Below are positions 43,943 to 51,931 of a DNA stretch of 64,000 bases, in pieces (the first letter of the stretch is position 1; the number at the start of each line of letters is the position of its first letter). The notes beneath the pieces were generated by a model, which worked only from the letters and a program-made list of their open reading frames with translations, had not been told where the DNA came from and did not search any database. The stretch lies in NCBI GenBank assembly GCA_964535315.1, contig CAZHTS010000003.1:1-64000 (forward strand), written 5' to 3'. This stretch comes from CAZHTS01 sp964535315. GTDB taxonomy: Bacteria; Chloroflexota; Anaerolineae; Anaerolineales; Anaerolineaceae. The translations under genes were made by a program, and so were the position numbers.

Positions 43943-44890
43943 TTATTGCCACAAAGTCTTAAAATGCTCGTCAAAGGCATCCAGCGCCTGGTCGCCGAGC
44001 AAACCACTTTGCATAATCTCGTCCAGCGAGAATAGGTGCTCGTTCTGGCCTGCTTCTCCGGCCTGGCCAGTTTCGCCGGCAGACAGGGGAACGCTCTGCT
44101 CAATAATGGCGGTAAGCTGCGGCAAAATCTGGCGTGTGGCGTACAACACCATCCCTGAACGGACATCCTGCCCAAAGACCACCAACAGGAACAAATCAGA
44201 GGCCAGGTTGGCCGAATAGACGCTGTAGCGACTGCCTTCATGATAATTCAGGCGGAAAGCCTCGCCCTCGCCAATCAGCGAGGCGATCCCAGCGGTGGCG
44301 GCAAAATCTCCGGCCATCAACGCCGCCAGTGCGGCCACGTTGATGTCCTCAATCACCCCCTTGGCATCCACCACATAGCCGCTGCCCTCCACCAGTAAAA
44401 CGCAGCGGGCGGCCGCCTCGGCGCGCAATTCGGCCAGGATACGATCGATCTCGTCCAGCTGCGCCGGCGAGAGCTGGCGCGAGAACACGGCCGGGGCACT
44501 CTCGACCACGGTCGCCGGTTTGTGCCGGCCGCTCTCGCGCGCCACAATCGTCAGCAGTTCTTCGGGCTGGTAGGGCTTAGGCATAAAATCGCTCACGCCA
44601 TGACGCAGCGCCTGGATGACCACATCCGCATCGGCGTGTCCGGTGATCATCACCACCGGCAGTTGTGGCGCCAACCGCTTGATTTCGGCCAACAACTGCA
44701 AACCGTTCATTCCAGGCATTTGCAAATCGGTCAACACCAGATCAAACGACCGGCCGGCCAACTGCTCCAACGCATCCTCGGCAGTTTGCACAGCCTCGAC
44801 TTCATAGCCGGCCCGCGTCAGAATGCGTTGCAAACTGCGGCGCACGCTTTCATCATCATCTACGACCAGGATCGTTGCATTTACACTCAT
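43943..44890 (-). CDS. Receiver - roadblock/LC7 fusion protein
   Basis: 315 residues. Receiver (about 5-120) with D55 in LVLTDLQMPGMNG and FMPKPYQPEEL. A roadblock/LC7-type domain (about 140-265: CVLLVEGSGYVVDAKG, INVAALAALMAGDFAATAGIASLIGE) and an acidic tail. Roadblock domains bind small GTPases of the MglA class, so phosphorylation here may control the GTPase encoded in the same cluster. Last gene of the cluster; it ends 8 bp from the convergent NfeD gene. Confidence 0.9.
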   Translation of the reverse strand: MSVNATILVVDDDESVRRSLQRILTRAGYEVEAVQTAEDALEQLAGRSFDLVLTDLQMPGMNGLQLLAEIKRLAPQLPVVMITGHADADVVIQALRHGVSDFMPKPYQPEELLTIVARESGRHKPATVVESAPAVFSRQLSPAQLDEIDRILAELRAEAAARCVLLVEGSGYVVDAKGVIEDINVAALAALMAGDFAATAGIASLIGEGEAFRLNYHEGSRYSVYSANLASDLFLLVVFGQDVRSGMVLYATRQILPQLTAIIEQSVPLSAGETGQAGEAGQNEHLFSLDEIMQSGLLGDQALDAFDEHFKTLWQ

Positions 44891-44914
44891 GGCGCACCCT
44901 CACATGCAAACAAT

Positions 44915-45673
44915 TTACGCTTTCGGCAATTGATAGACGTCTTCCATCAAATCCAGCCCACACGACAAGCCCTCCGCCCAGGCAATAAAGCGCTGAACGT
45001 GCTCTTTTTTCTTAAACATGGCGCCGTGCTGGGGTGCAATGACGTCGATATCTAGCTGACGCACCATTTTGGCCCACAAACGTAACGCTTTGCCAGAGGC
45101 CATATACCGTTGGTGGAAACCGGTCATATACTGCAAATGATCGTCGAAGTTTTCGACCACCGTATAGGTCTGGCCCAGTGAGGCGCCAAGGTCGCCCGTA
45201 TACAGGATTCTGGATACCGGATCGTACAGCTGGAAATTTCCCGGAGAATGCAGGAAATGGGCCGGCAGCAGCGATAGCCCGCAGCCCGCCAGATCGAGCA
45301 CCATGCCTTCATCGGGCACGGCCTGAATGCGATCCATCACCATTTCGTCCACCCCAAAGTGTGCGATAAAACGCATCCACAGGCGCGAGAGCAGCCCTTC
45401 GGCCTCGGTAATCATCAACCAGCCGTTGGCGGCGGCGATGATATCTGGATCTTGATGAGAAAACAGAATGTACTTCAGGGCGCTGGTAGGCAAGATGGCC
45501 GATAATTCGGCCAGCGCACCCGAATAGACCTTGTGTCCGCCCGGATCGAGCAAGATGGCCTGATCCTTATGAACAATGACATGCTGGTTGGCCTGCACCA
45601 TCTGCCCTGAGGTGAAGTCTTCCAACAAAATATTCTTATGCTCGCCATTATCAAATAAGACCTGCGTCGGCAT
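44915..45673 (-). CDS. ODP-type metallo-beta-lactamase-fold protein
   Basis: 252 residues. Flavodiiron-like (oxygen-binding diiron protein) fold without the flavodoxin domain: ILLDPGGHKVY, FSHQDPDI (metal-binding HxDxD type), LPAHFLHSPGNFQLYDP, ILYTGDLGAS, VIAPQHGAMF. Such stand-alone domains have been described as oxygen or redox sensors linked to signalling. Here it sits inside a GTPase/roadblock cluster, which suggests an input for oxygen or redox state (inference). Confidence 0.88.
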   Translation of the reverse strand: MPTQVLFDNGEHKNILLEDFTSGQMVQANQHVIVHKDQAILLDPGGHKVYSGALAELSAILPTSALKYILFSHQDPDIIAAANGWLMITEAEGLLSRLWMRFIAHFGVDEMVMDRIQAVPDEGMVLDLAGCGLSLLPAHFLHSPGNFQLYDPVSRILYTGDLGASLGQTYTVVENFDDHLQYMTGFHQRYMASGKALRLWAKMVRQLDIDVIAPQHGAMFKKKEHVQRFIAWAEGLSCGLDLMEDVYQLPKA

Positions 45674-45692
45674 CGTTTATCTCCTCGTCCAC

Positions 45693-46073
45693 TTAGTTCA
45701 AGATCCCGGCCACTTTTTGCGCCCCTTCGTGCGCCTCAAGAAACGCCATCCCTAAATTGACGTTTTTGCTCGTCAACGCCACAAAAGCAGCGTTCTTCCC
45801 CGCATAAGTAATAATGATGTTGCCTTCCTTACCCTGAATCAGCGTCTGTTGAAATTCACCACCGGCCAGCTGACCAATCGAACGGCTTGACAGATTCAAG
45901 ATACCCGCCGCTACGGCGCCGACCCGCGCCTGATCCAATTTTTGCGGCAGTTCGGCAGCGATCACCAGACCGTCCATACTGATCACAGCCACACCATAAA
46001 TATCGGTAGAATTATCCACCAGGCCGCGCAACGCTTCGGCCAGTTGTTCGCTTCGTTTCTGTGCTCCTGCCAT
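45693..46073 (-). CDS. Roadblock/LC7-domain protein (MglB-like)
   Basis: 126 residues, a single roadblock domain: IYGVAVISMDGLVIAAELP, ARVGAVAAGILNLSSRSIGQL, FQQTLIQGKEGNIIITYAG, VNLGMAFLEAHEG. It is strikingly similar to the C-terminal half of the DUF4388 protein next to it, evidence of a local duplication. MglB-type proteins act as GTPase-activating partners of MglA. Confidence 0.9.
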   Translation of the reverse strand: MAGAQKRSEQLAEALRGLVDNSTDIYGVAVISMDGLVIAAELPQKLDQARVGAVAAGILNLSSRSIGQLAGGEFQQTLIQGKEGNIIITYAGKNAAFVALTSKNVNLGMAFLEAHEGAQKVAGILN

Positions 46074-46102
46074 TTCTTACTCCTTTCACCAACGCACCAT
46101 TC

Positions 46103-46810
46103 CTATCCTTTTGCTTCAGATAGCACCTGTTCCAGGATTTCCACACCCTGCCGGGCCTCGAAAAATGTCATCCCCAGGTTAACCGCCGGGTCGGCCAACG
46201 CCACCAGAATGGCGTCGACGCCCACCGGGGTGAGAACCACGCTGCCAATCGCCCCCTGTACCAGGGTCTGTTGTAAAGCGCCGCAATCCAACTGCCCGAC
46301 TGAGCGCGCCGACAGGTTGAGGATACCCGCCGCCACCGCCCCCACCCGCGCTCGATCCAGCGTCGCGGGCAGTTCGGCCGCCAGCAACGCCCCATCCCGG
46401 CGCAACAATACCAGCCCCACAAAACTGGAACGCTCGCTCAGGCGGTGCAGCGCTGCACCCAACGGGTCTTCTACCACCGGCGGCGGAGCATCGACCAGCA
46501 TGCCGCCCTCGTCCACCCGGCGCAACCCTTCCATCACCAGCGCCGACCAGGGCAAATGAATGCTGCGCTGCGGCGCCGCCGCCCCTTGCTCCACGGCGAA
46601 AGAACCATCCGGCCAGCGCAGCAGGTGATAAACCGCCTCTTCACCCACAATCTCCCCCAACTGGGCATGCACCACTTCGCCTTCGGCAAAGTAGACCACC
46701 AGTTCCTCACCCTGGCGCCAGGCGTACAAGCGGGCCCGCACCCCCGACTGGCAGTGCAGTTGGATCAAATCCGCAATACTGATGTCGGTCAGATCACCTT
46801 TTAGCGCCAT
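46103..46810 (-). CDS. DUF4388 - roadblock/LC7 fusion protein
   Basis: 235 residues from the ATG at 46810 after GGAGAAG; a GTG 24 nt upstream is in frame. The N-terminal DUF4388 domain (about 1-110: LKGDLTDISIADLIQLHCQSG, YFAEGEVVHAQLGEIVGEEAVYHLLRW) is typical of Myxococcota and Chloroflexota signalling proteins. A C-terminal roadblock domain (about 130-230) is nearly a copy of the adjacent gene product. Probably part of the same GTPase switch. Confidence 0.9.
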   Translation of the reverse strand: MALKGDLTDISIADLIQLHCQSGVRARLYAWRQGEELVVYFAEGEVVHAQLGEIVGEEAVYHLLRWPDGSFAVEQGAAAPQRSIHLPWSALVMEGLRRVDEGGMLVDAPPPVVEDPLGAALHRLSERSSFVGLVLLRRDGALLAAELPATLDRARVGAVAAGILNLSARSVGQLDCGALQQTLVQGAIGSVVLTPVGVDAILVALADPAVNLGMTFFEARQGVEILEQVLSEAKG

Positions 46811-46823
46811 ATCTTCTCCATTT

Positions 46824-47198
46824 TCAAGCGGCACGATCCCGCTGCGCCCAAACGCGTTGGATCTGGCGGATGGCCTGGTTGGTCGCCCGGCGATATGCCG
46901 TCTGCGCCGCCAGTTTCACCACCAAAATCAACGTGCGTTCGCCGGCGGCAAAGGCGCGGCACACCAACCGCTGGCCGTGTTCGTCAAACATCACGATCTC
47001 GTCCATCTCACCCAGGCCGACGTGGGCGCTGGCCTGTTGGGCAACCCGTTGTACCCGCGCCGCAATCGCCGCCGGCGCTTCGGCCTGTTCTCCGCCGGTA
47101 GACGCCGCCAGCGGGAAGCCCGAGGCATCGGTCAACACGACTGCCAGAAAACCATGTTCGACTCCGACCTGTTGTACGATCTCCTGAAGCTGTTTCAT
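46824..47198 (-). CDS. Roadblock/LC7-domain protein
   Basis: 124 residues with the roadblock layout: GFLAVVLTDASGFPLAAST, then ARVQRVAQQASAHVGLGEMDEIVMFDEHGQRLVCRAF. More distant from the other two roadblock proteins of the cluster. The start overlaps the stop of the MglA-like gene (ATGA), a coupling often seen between MglA and MglB genes, so this is the best candidate for the direct GTPase partner. Confidence 0.85.
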   Translation of the reverse strand: MKQLQEIVQQVGVEHGFLAVVLTDASGFPLAASTGGEQAEAPAAIAARVQRVAQQASAHVGLGEMDEIVMFDEHGQRLVCRAFAAGERTLILVVKLAAQTAYRRATNQAIRQIQRVWAQRDRAA

Positions 47199-47815
47199 TC
47201 TCGTACTCCTGTTTGCGCATCGCGCGCCGCGCTCAATTTACGTTGGACGCTGGACAACACCAGCCGCATGGCAGCGTGAAGCGTTTCAGGGACACCCTCA
47301 CCGGTGGCCGCGATGGCATGATAAGCCGGGTATTGCGCCAGACCGAGCGCCTGCTGTAATTCCACCACCGGCAGCACACCGGGTAAATCGCGTTTGTTAT
47401 ACTGAATTACCGCCGGGAATTCAGGCAAATGCTGCCCCATCTTCGCCAGATGTTCATTTAAGTCGTTCCAGGATGCGCGGTTATCTTCCAATCGCTCCGC
47501 CTGTGAATCGACCACAAAAACCACACCATCTGCCCGGCGCAATACCGCCTGGCGGGTCGCTTCGTAATACACCTGACCGGGCACAGTATACAGGCCAAAC
47601 TTGGGCTTGAGGCCGCCGATCATGCCGATTTCGAGCTGTAAGAAATCAAAAAAGATGGTGCGGTCTTCGTGAGTATTGAGCGTAAACAACTCACTGCGCG
47701 TTTTGGCCGCCGTCATGGCGTGAATGCGCTCCAGGTTGGTCGTCTTGCCACTCAACGCCGCGCCATAATACACAATGCTGACGTTCAATTCACGGGTTTT
47801 CCAGTTAATAAACAT
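47195..47815 (-). CDS. MglA-like small GTPase
   Basis: 206 residues from the ATG at 47815 with GAGGTG 7 nt upstream. N-terminus MFINWKTRELNVSIVYYG as in MglA; P-loop GAALSGKT (18-25); a switch region around FDFLQLEIG; the TVPGQVYYEATRQAVLRRADGVVFVVDS stretch (DxxG replaced by TVPGQ, as in the MglA family); and NKRDLP for base recognition. MglA controls cell polarity and gliding or twitching in other phyla. It follows a kinase gene by 23 bp. Confidence 0.93.
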   Translation of the reverse strand: MFINWKTRELNVSIVYYGAALSGKTTNLERIHAMTAAKTRSELFTLNTHEDRTIFFDFLQLEIGMIGGLKPKFGLYTVPGQVYYEATRQAVLRRADGVVFVVDSQAERLEDNRASWNDLNEHLAKMGQHLPEFPAVIQYNKRDLPGVLPVVELQQALGLAQYPAYHAIAATGEGVPETLHAAMRLVLSSVQRKLSAARDAQTGVRE

Positions 47816-47838
47816 GTACACACACCTCGCCTGGTAGC

Positions 47839-48984
47839 TTATGAATACACAGGAATTTGCAATGTAAAAGCCGTTCCCTCGCCGACCCGGCTTTCTACAC
47901 TTAATTGCCCACCGTGATCCTGAGCAATACTATAGCAAATACTCAAACCCAGCCCGGTACCGCGTTCCCCTTTGGTGGTAAAGAATGGCTCAAAGATGCG
48001 CTCCAGCAAATCGGCAGGGATACCGGCCCCGGTGTCAGCTACCCGGGCTTTGACAAAACAATCGTCAGCCCAGGTGCTCAGGGTAAGGCTGCCCCCACCC
48101 GACATGGCGTCCTGAGCGTTGATGATCAGGTTCATAAAAATTTCGCCCATCTGTTCCGGCGAGGCCATTACGACCGGCAGATCCTCGGCCAGCGAACGGT
48201 GTACGCGAATATGTCGTTTTTGCAGCTCTTTACCGGTCAGAGATAATACCTGCTGGATCACCTGGTTGAGCACGATAGGCCGGCGCTCCTTGCAGGGCGG
48301 TTTGGAAAAATCGCGCAACTGCTGCACCAGTTTGGCAATAGCGTGGATTTGTGTCTCCATGATGTGTAAATCTTCTTGCACCTCGGCCGTCTGTGGCAGG
48401 TCGGACTTGAGCAAATAGACGTAATTCAACAGCCCGCTCAACGGGTTGTTGATCTCATGCGCCAACGAGGCCGCCAGACGCCCTAACGAAGATAGCTTTT
48501 CGGCATGCCGCAGCTTGCTGTGCGCCTGTTCGAGTTGCAGAGTGCGCTCGACCACCTTTTTTTCCAACACCTCGTTTAAACCGGCAAGTTCGTCTGTGAT
48601 CACTTTCAAACGCAGAGCGGCGCGCGTGCGCATTAACAACTCGGCGTTTTCCAACGGCAGCCCTAAGAACTCGTCCGCTCCGGCGTTGAGCGCCGCCGAA
48701 ATATTTTCGGGCCCGGCCTGATCCAGCATCAGGATGGGGATAAAAGGCCACGCCTCGTTGGCCTTCACCTGTCGAGCGGTCTCGTATCCAGAAATGGTCG
48801 GTAAATGGGCCTTGAGCAAAATCAGATCCGGCGGGCGGGCTGCAATCGTCTCCAGTGCGGCTTCCCCACTCGCCGCACTGCGCACCGCATACCCCGCCGA
48901 TTGCAAAACAAGACGCACCTTGCGAACAAAGGCTACGTCAGCATCCACTACCAGAATGTTGGCAAACAAAGGACCCAGTTTCAT
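47839..48984 (-). CDS. Pseudo-receiver histidine kinase
   Basis: 381 residues from the ATG at 48984; a TTG 15 nt upstream is possible and neither has a strong ribosome site. The receiver-like domain (about 5-125) has Lys58 where the phosphoacceptor Asp should be (LILLKAHLP) and also lost the KP lysine (FLGLPL), so it cannot be phosphorylated normally. HisKA has H176 in LAHEINNPLSGLL, HATPase_c has NLIINAQDAMSGGG, DTGAGIP and RGTGLGLSICYSI, all intact. First gene of the MglA/roadblock operon, probably its input kinase, with the receiver-roadblock protein as a possible phosphate acceptor. Confidence 0.92.
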   Translation of the reverse strand: MKLGPLFANILVVDADVAFVRKVRLVLQSAGYAVRSAASGEAALETIAARPPDLILLKAHLPTISGYETARQVKANEAWPFIPILMLDQAGPENISAALNAGADEFLGLPLENAELLMRTRAALRLKVITDELAGLNEVLEKKVVERTLQLEQAHSKLRHAEKLSSLGRLAASLAHEINNPLSGLLNYVYLLKSDLPQTAEVQEDLHIMETQIHAIAKLVQQLRDFSKPPCKERRPIVLNQVIQQVLSLTGKELQKRHIRVHRSLAEDLPVVMASPEQMGEIFMNLIINAQDAMSGGGSLTLSTWADDCFVKARVADTGAGIPADLLERIFEPFFTTKGERGTGLGLSICYSIAQDHGGQLSVESRVGEGTAFTLQIPVYS

Positions 48985-49090
48985 CGCGACCCGTTTCAAC
49001 CGACAAAAAACAACCCATTAAAACATTATTTATTGAAGCACAAGATCAGATGAACGTCAATCATCCTTTGATAATATTTTACATTAAAAT

Positions 49091-49119
49091 TTTACGTATT
49101 CGCCATGTGACGGTATAAT
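49091..49119 (+). promoter_or_regulatory. Promoter of the zinc-ribbon protein gene
   Basis: TTTACG (49091-49096), 17-bp spacer, TATAAT (49114-49119), 20 bp before the ATG at 49140. It lies in an AT-rich divergent region that must also carry the kinase operon promoter. Confidence 0.65.
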
Positions 49120-49139
49120 GAACCCTAAGGAGAAACGAG

Positions 49140-50036
49140 ATGCCCCATCCGTCGTGGAAACACCGCTGCCCGACACGCAACGGTGAGTGGGTTTTTGGCC
49201 CACAACATTGCCCGGATTGCGGTCAAATCAGCGAAATAAAAGTATGGCGACGCAGCATGTTGCAGCGCATTGCTCTGTATCGCCAACTCACCGGCCTGCC
49301 GCCTTATGGCCCGCACTTACGTTTCCTCCCTCCACTCACCCATCCATGCGAACAATGCGACGGCGAGGGTCTGGTCACCACCAGCGACGGCCAGTGGCGA
49401 GATTGCCCGTATTGTAACGGCTACGGGAATCTGATCAGCCGCACCCCAGAGGAAATGGAACGAATCCATCGTTGGGCGCAACGGCGCCAGTCTGAAGCAC
49501 GTACCCGGCCGCCAGACGCCCCCGACCTGCTGCTTGGACGCATCCCCTATACCTTCAACCCGTTGCAAACCAATTCCCCTGAGGGCTTCTTTTACCAGAT
49601 CGCTGCTCTCATTCGTGATCACGAGCAAAACCACGTCCGCAACCAGCGCATCGGCCTGCTCCTGCTGGCCTGTAATGACGAGCACTGGGATGCTTTCATT
49701 TACCTGATCGAGCAATGGGAGAAGGCCGGGTTTGGCCTGGATGTAGACGCGGGCAGCATCCTGTTATTAGGGAAGCAGCCCGGCGCAGGATTGATCGCCA
49801 GTCTGACACCTGCCCTGTCCAGCCTGAACCTGAATTATGTTGGCCTGCAACAAATGGCCTTCCCACGCGCCGTCATTCACCGCCTGCAAACCGCCATCGA
49901 CCAGGCGCTCGGTCTGCCCCACGGTCAATATCAGAGCTACGATATCCTCCTGCTGCGGAGTTTCAATCGCACCCAGGCCCGCGCCCTGCTCAAGGCGCTC
50001 ATCACCGCCGCCAGCACACAACTGGCGCTCAACTAA
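49140..50036 (+). CDS. Unknown protein with DnaJ-like zinc-binding CxxCxGxG motifs
   Basis: 298 residues, ribosome site AAGGAG. Cysteine pairs C24/C27 (CPDCGQ), C70/C73 (CEQCDGEG) and C89/C92 (CPYCNGYG); the last two are CxxCxGxG repeats as in the zinc centre of DnaJ, here two instead of four and without a J domain. The C-terminal half (about 165-298: RIGLLLLACNDEHWDAFIYLIEQWEKAGF, then LLLGKQPGAG) is not recognised. It may hold zinc and contact unfolded protein or nucleic acid, but no function can be assigned. Confidence 0.75.
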   Translation: MPHPSWKHRCPTRNGEWVFGPQHCPDCGQISEIKVWRRSMLQRIALYRQLTGLPPYGPHLRFLPPLTHPCEQCDGEGLVTTSDGQWRDCPYCNGYGNLISRTPEEMERIHRWAQRRQSEARTRPPDAPDLLLGRIPYTFNPLQTNSPEGFFYQIAALIRDHEQNHVRNQRIGLLLLACNDEHWDAFIYLIEQWEKAGFGLDVDAGSILLLGKQPGAGLIASLTPALSSLNLNYVGLQQMAFPRAVIHRLQTAIDQALGLPHGQYQSYDILLLRSFNRTQARALLKALITAASTQLALN

Positions 50037-50042
50037 TAGCGC

Positions 50043-50245
50043 ATGAAACGACACCCCATCCTTGCTTTTTACTTGTTGGCCTTTCTATTTAGCTGGACGC
50101 TCTGGGTGTTGGACTTTATCGCCCTCGGCAAAATGCTCATCGTCTGATCGTCGCCGTCACCCTCGCTCTGGGCGGGCTTACCACAAACACAACCGCACTC
50201 AACCCGGCCGTCACAGTGCAGCCGTCGGACGAACAGGCAAAATGA
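50043..50245 (+). pseudogene. Broken remnant, CPBP/CAAX-protease-like N-terminus
   Basis: ATG at 50043 reads 34 residues (MKRHPILAFYLLAFLFSWTL...), much like the N-terminal helix of CPBP intramembrane proteases, and stops at 50145-50147. A second frame joins at about 50147 (IVAVTLALGGLTTNTTALN...) and ends with TGA at 50243-50245. The pieces would form a two-helix protein only after a frameshift, and the metal-binding motifs of the family are absent. This is best read as a deletion remnant; a tiny membrane protein is possible. Confidence 0.5.
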
Positions 50246-50258
50246 TTTTCGCCTGTTC
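50231..50258. terminator. Hairpin between the remnant and the small ArsR-linked gene
   Basis: GAACAGGC (50231-50238) pairs with GCCTGTTC (50251-50258), and the inner AAAAT/ATTTT continues the stem with one bulge. It lies downstream of the minus-strand operon but no good T tract follows on either strand, so termination is uncertain. Confidence 0.35.
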
Positions 50259-50354
50259 TAAAACGCCACGATGAAAAACCGTTTCGGTAATGTGCAGGCG
50301 TAGCCCCCCCTTCACCTGCACCCGCAGTGCTTTGCTGGCCTTTTCCCAGCGCTC

Positions 50355-50597
50355 TCACCGGCATGGGCACGGGTCGTCTTCCAATGCGTTTGCCGGCGCC
50401 AGACGGGCGGCATACGATTGCATGGCGCAGCCCCAGACCACCAGGCGTTCCCCCAACCCATTCAACAGGCGCTGATACACCCCCGGCTGGCGAGGCCGGG
50501 CCAGTTCGGCCTGACGCACCCAATGATATTGTTCGGCCGCCGCCATTTCTTCTTTTCGGCGTTCAAAAGCAACCTGTTCATGCAAATAACCGCTCAT
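50355..50597 (-). CDS. Small unknown protein in the ArsR operon
   Basis: 80 residues from the ATG at 50597 with AAAGGAG upstream. Charged, probably helical N-terminal half (EQVAFERRKEEMAAAEQYHW), then RLLNGLGERLVVWGCAMQSYAARL and a CPCR end. No membrane helix and no family recognised. It follows the ArsR gene by 39 bp and may be co-regulated with it. Confidence 0.65.
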   Translation of the reverse strand: MSGYLHEQVAFERRKEEMAAAEQYHWVRQAELARPRQPGVYQRLLNGLGERLVVWGCAMQSYAARLAPANALEDDPCPCR

Positions 50598-50636
50598 CGT
50601 ATACTCCTTTCTCGAGGTCAAGCGCACACATCCGGC

Positions 50637-51737
50637 TCAGTGCGCTAACAAAAAGGCCGCCACCGCCTGCAAAACGTCTTCCACCCGTTCTGGATTAAGC
50701 GCATAATACTTACCACCATCGCCGCGCCGCTCCGACAGATAACCGGTGGCGGTCAACTGCGAGAGATGCCGCGAAGCGGTAGATTGGGTCAGGTCCAGAC
50801 CCTGAATGACATCCTGAGCGCACAGCTCGCCATTCTCTGCCACCAGGCGCAAAATGCGCAAACGGGTATCATCGGCCAGAGCGTTCAATCGCACCACAAT
50901 CTCGGCCCGGCTCAAATCCGAAGCCACACCGCGGGCGCCCTTGGGCGAGCGCGCCCCAAATACCACCACCAGCGCCTTACTCGCATGGTATTTGCCCAGA
51001 TAGGGCCCCACGTGCGCGTTGGGGACAAAAATCAACCGCTCGGCAGCGCTCAGTGCGCGCTCCCATTTCTTCTCGGCAAACGTGTGCCCGGTGATCCAAC
51101 GCGCCGCCTCCAGGCGTTCCATCCCGTTCAGATCGACCTGCTGGAAGGAACGCACCGCTTCCGCCAACAGCGGGCGTGTCCGCTTCCACTCTGCCGCAAG
51201 ATACCGTTCCCACATCCGCCACAGATGATCGACAATCAGCGCCTGCATCGCCGGCGGATCGATCACATACTGGTAGGCGCGCCCTTCCAGATCAATATCC
51301 AATTTATCCGGCGAGAAACGTTCTTGTAGAAAATTCAGATACGCATCCACAGAATGGAGCGCAGCGCTCCATTCCACACCCTGGGCGTTTTCCGTAGCAT
51401 CCCAACCAACCGACGGCGAACAACACGCATAGCGCGCCATCAGGCGATCCCGCAGCGCCACGGCATCCATGCGCTTCAGTGCATCCACGTAAGCCGGGAA
51501 AGACGGCCAGCCATGTTCCGGCTCAATGGCGTAATAAAAACCGGTCAACACCAGGCGGTTGGTCTGGCGTTCCTCGCTCGACATGGCCTGCACTGTGTGA
51601 TAAACCCAATCGTGCAGCCCCGAAATCTGGTCGGCCTGGCTCAACAAGAACAGGCTGTGCAGCAGGTTGTAGGCCGGTTCCAGCGCGACGCTCACCAACG
51701 GCTGGGGGACGGGGAAATCCTGAATGGGTGCGGGCAT
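50637..51737 (-). CDS. ArsR-type regulator with large N-terminal domain
   Basis: 366 residues. The N-terminal 270 residues (LEPAYNLLHSLFLLSQADQISGLHDWV...) form the DUF5937-like part of such regulators. The C-terminal winged helix (about 278-366) reads VVRLNALADDTRLRILRLVAENGELCAQDV, LTQSTASRHLSQLTATGYL, GGKYYALNPERV. No metal-binding ELCVCDL cysteine motif is evident, although a cysteine lies in GELCAQDV. It probably represses its own promoter through the ATGCAT array. Confidence 0.88.
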   Translation of the reverse strand: MPAPIQDFPVPQPLVSVALEPAYNLLHSLFLLSQADQISGLHDWVYHTVQAMSSEERQTNRLVLTGFYYAIEPEHGWPSFPAYVDALKRMDAVALRDRLMARYACCSPSVGWDATENAQGVEWSAALHSVDAYLNFLQERFSPDKLDIDLEGRAYQYVIDPPAMQALIVDHLWRMWERYLAAEWKRTRPLLAEAVRSFQQVDLNGMERLEAARWITGHTFAEKKWERALSAAERLIFVPNAHVGPYLGKYHASKALVVVFGARSPKGARGVASDLSRAEIVVRLNALADDTRLRILRLVAENGELCAQDVIQGLDLTQSTASRHLSQLTATGYLSERRGDGGKYYALNPERVEDVLQAVAAFLLAH

Positions 51738-51763
51738 GTCGGTTGCTCCTGTTTCTCGCTTCT

Positions 51764-51804
51764 ATGCATTTATGCGGTTTATGCATACTTATGAATAAAT
51801 GCAT
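51764..51804. promoter_or_regulatory. Array of three ATGCAT palindromes (ArsR operator candidate)
   Basis: ATGCAT at 51764-51769, 51781-51786 and 51799-51804, spaced 17 and 18 bp, with an additional TATGC half site at 51771-51775. The array covers the expected transcription start and leader of the ArsR gene. Confidence 0.6.
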
Positions 51805-51808
51805 TTTT

Positions 51809-51837
51809 AGTATACAGAAATTGCCGCAAGCTGTCAA
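51809..51837 (-). promoter_or_regulatory. Promoter of the ArsR operon
   Basis: Minus strand: perfect TTGACA (51837-51832), 17-bp spacer, TATACT (51814-51809). The start point would fall in the last ATGCAT of the array. Confidence 0.8.
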
Positions 51838-51931
51838 GCCCCTGTTTGGATAAGCGTTGAACGGCTGCGGTATAATAAACGCCAGGAAATTTCTATCCAT
51901 CCCTCAGACTACAGTTTCTCTCTATTTCCCT

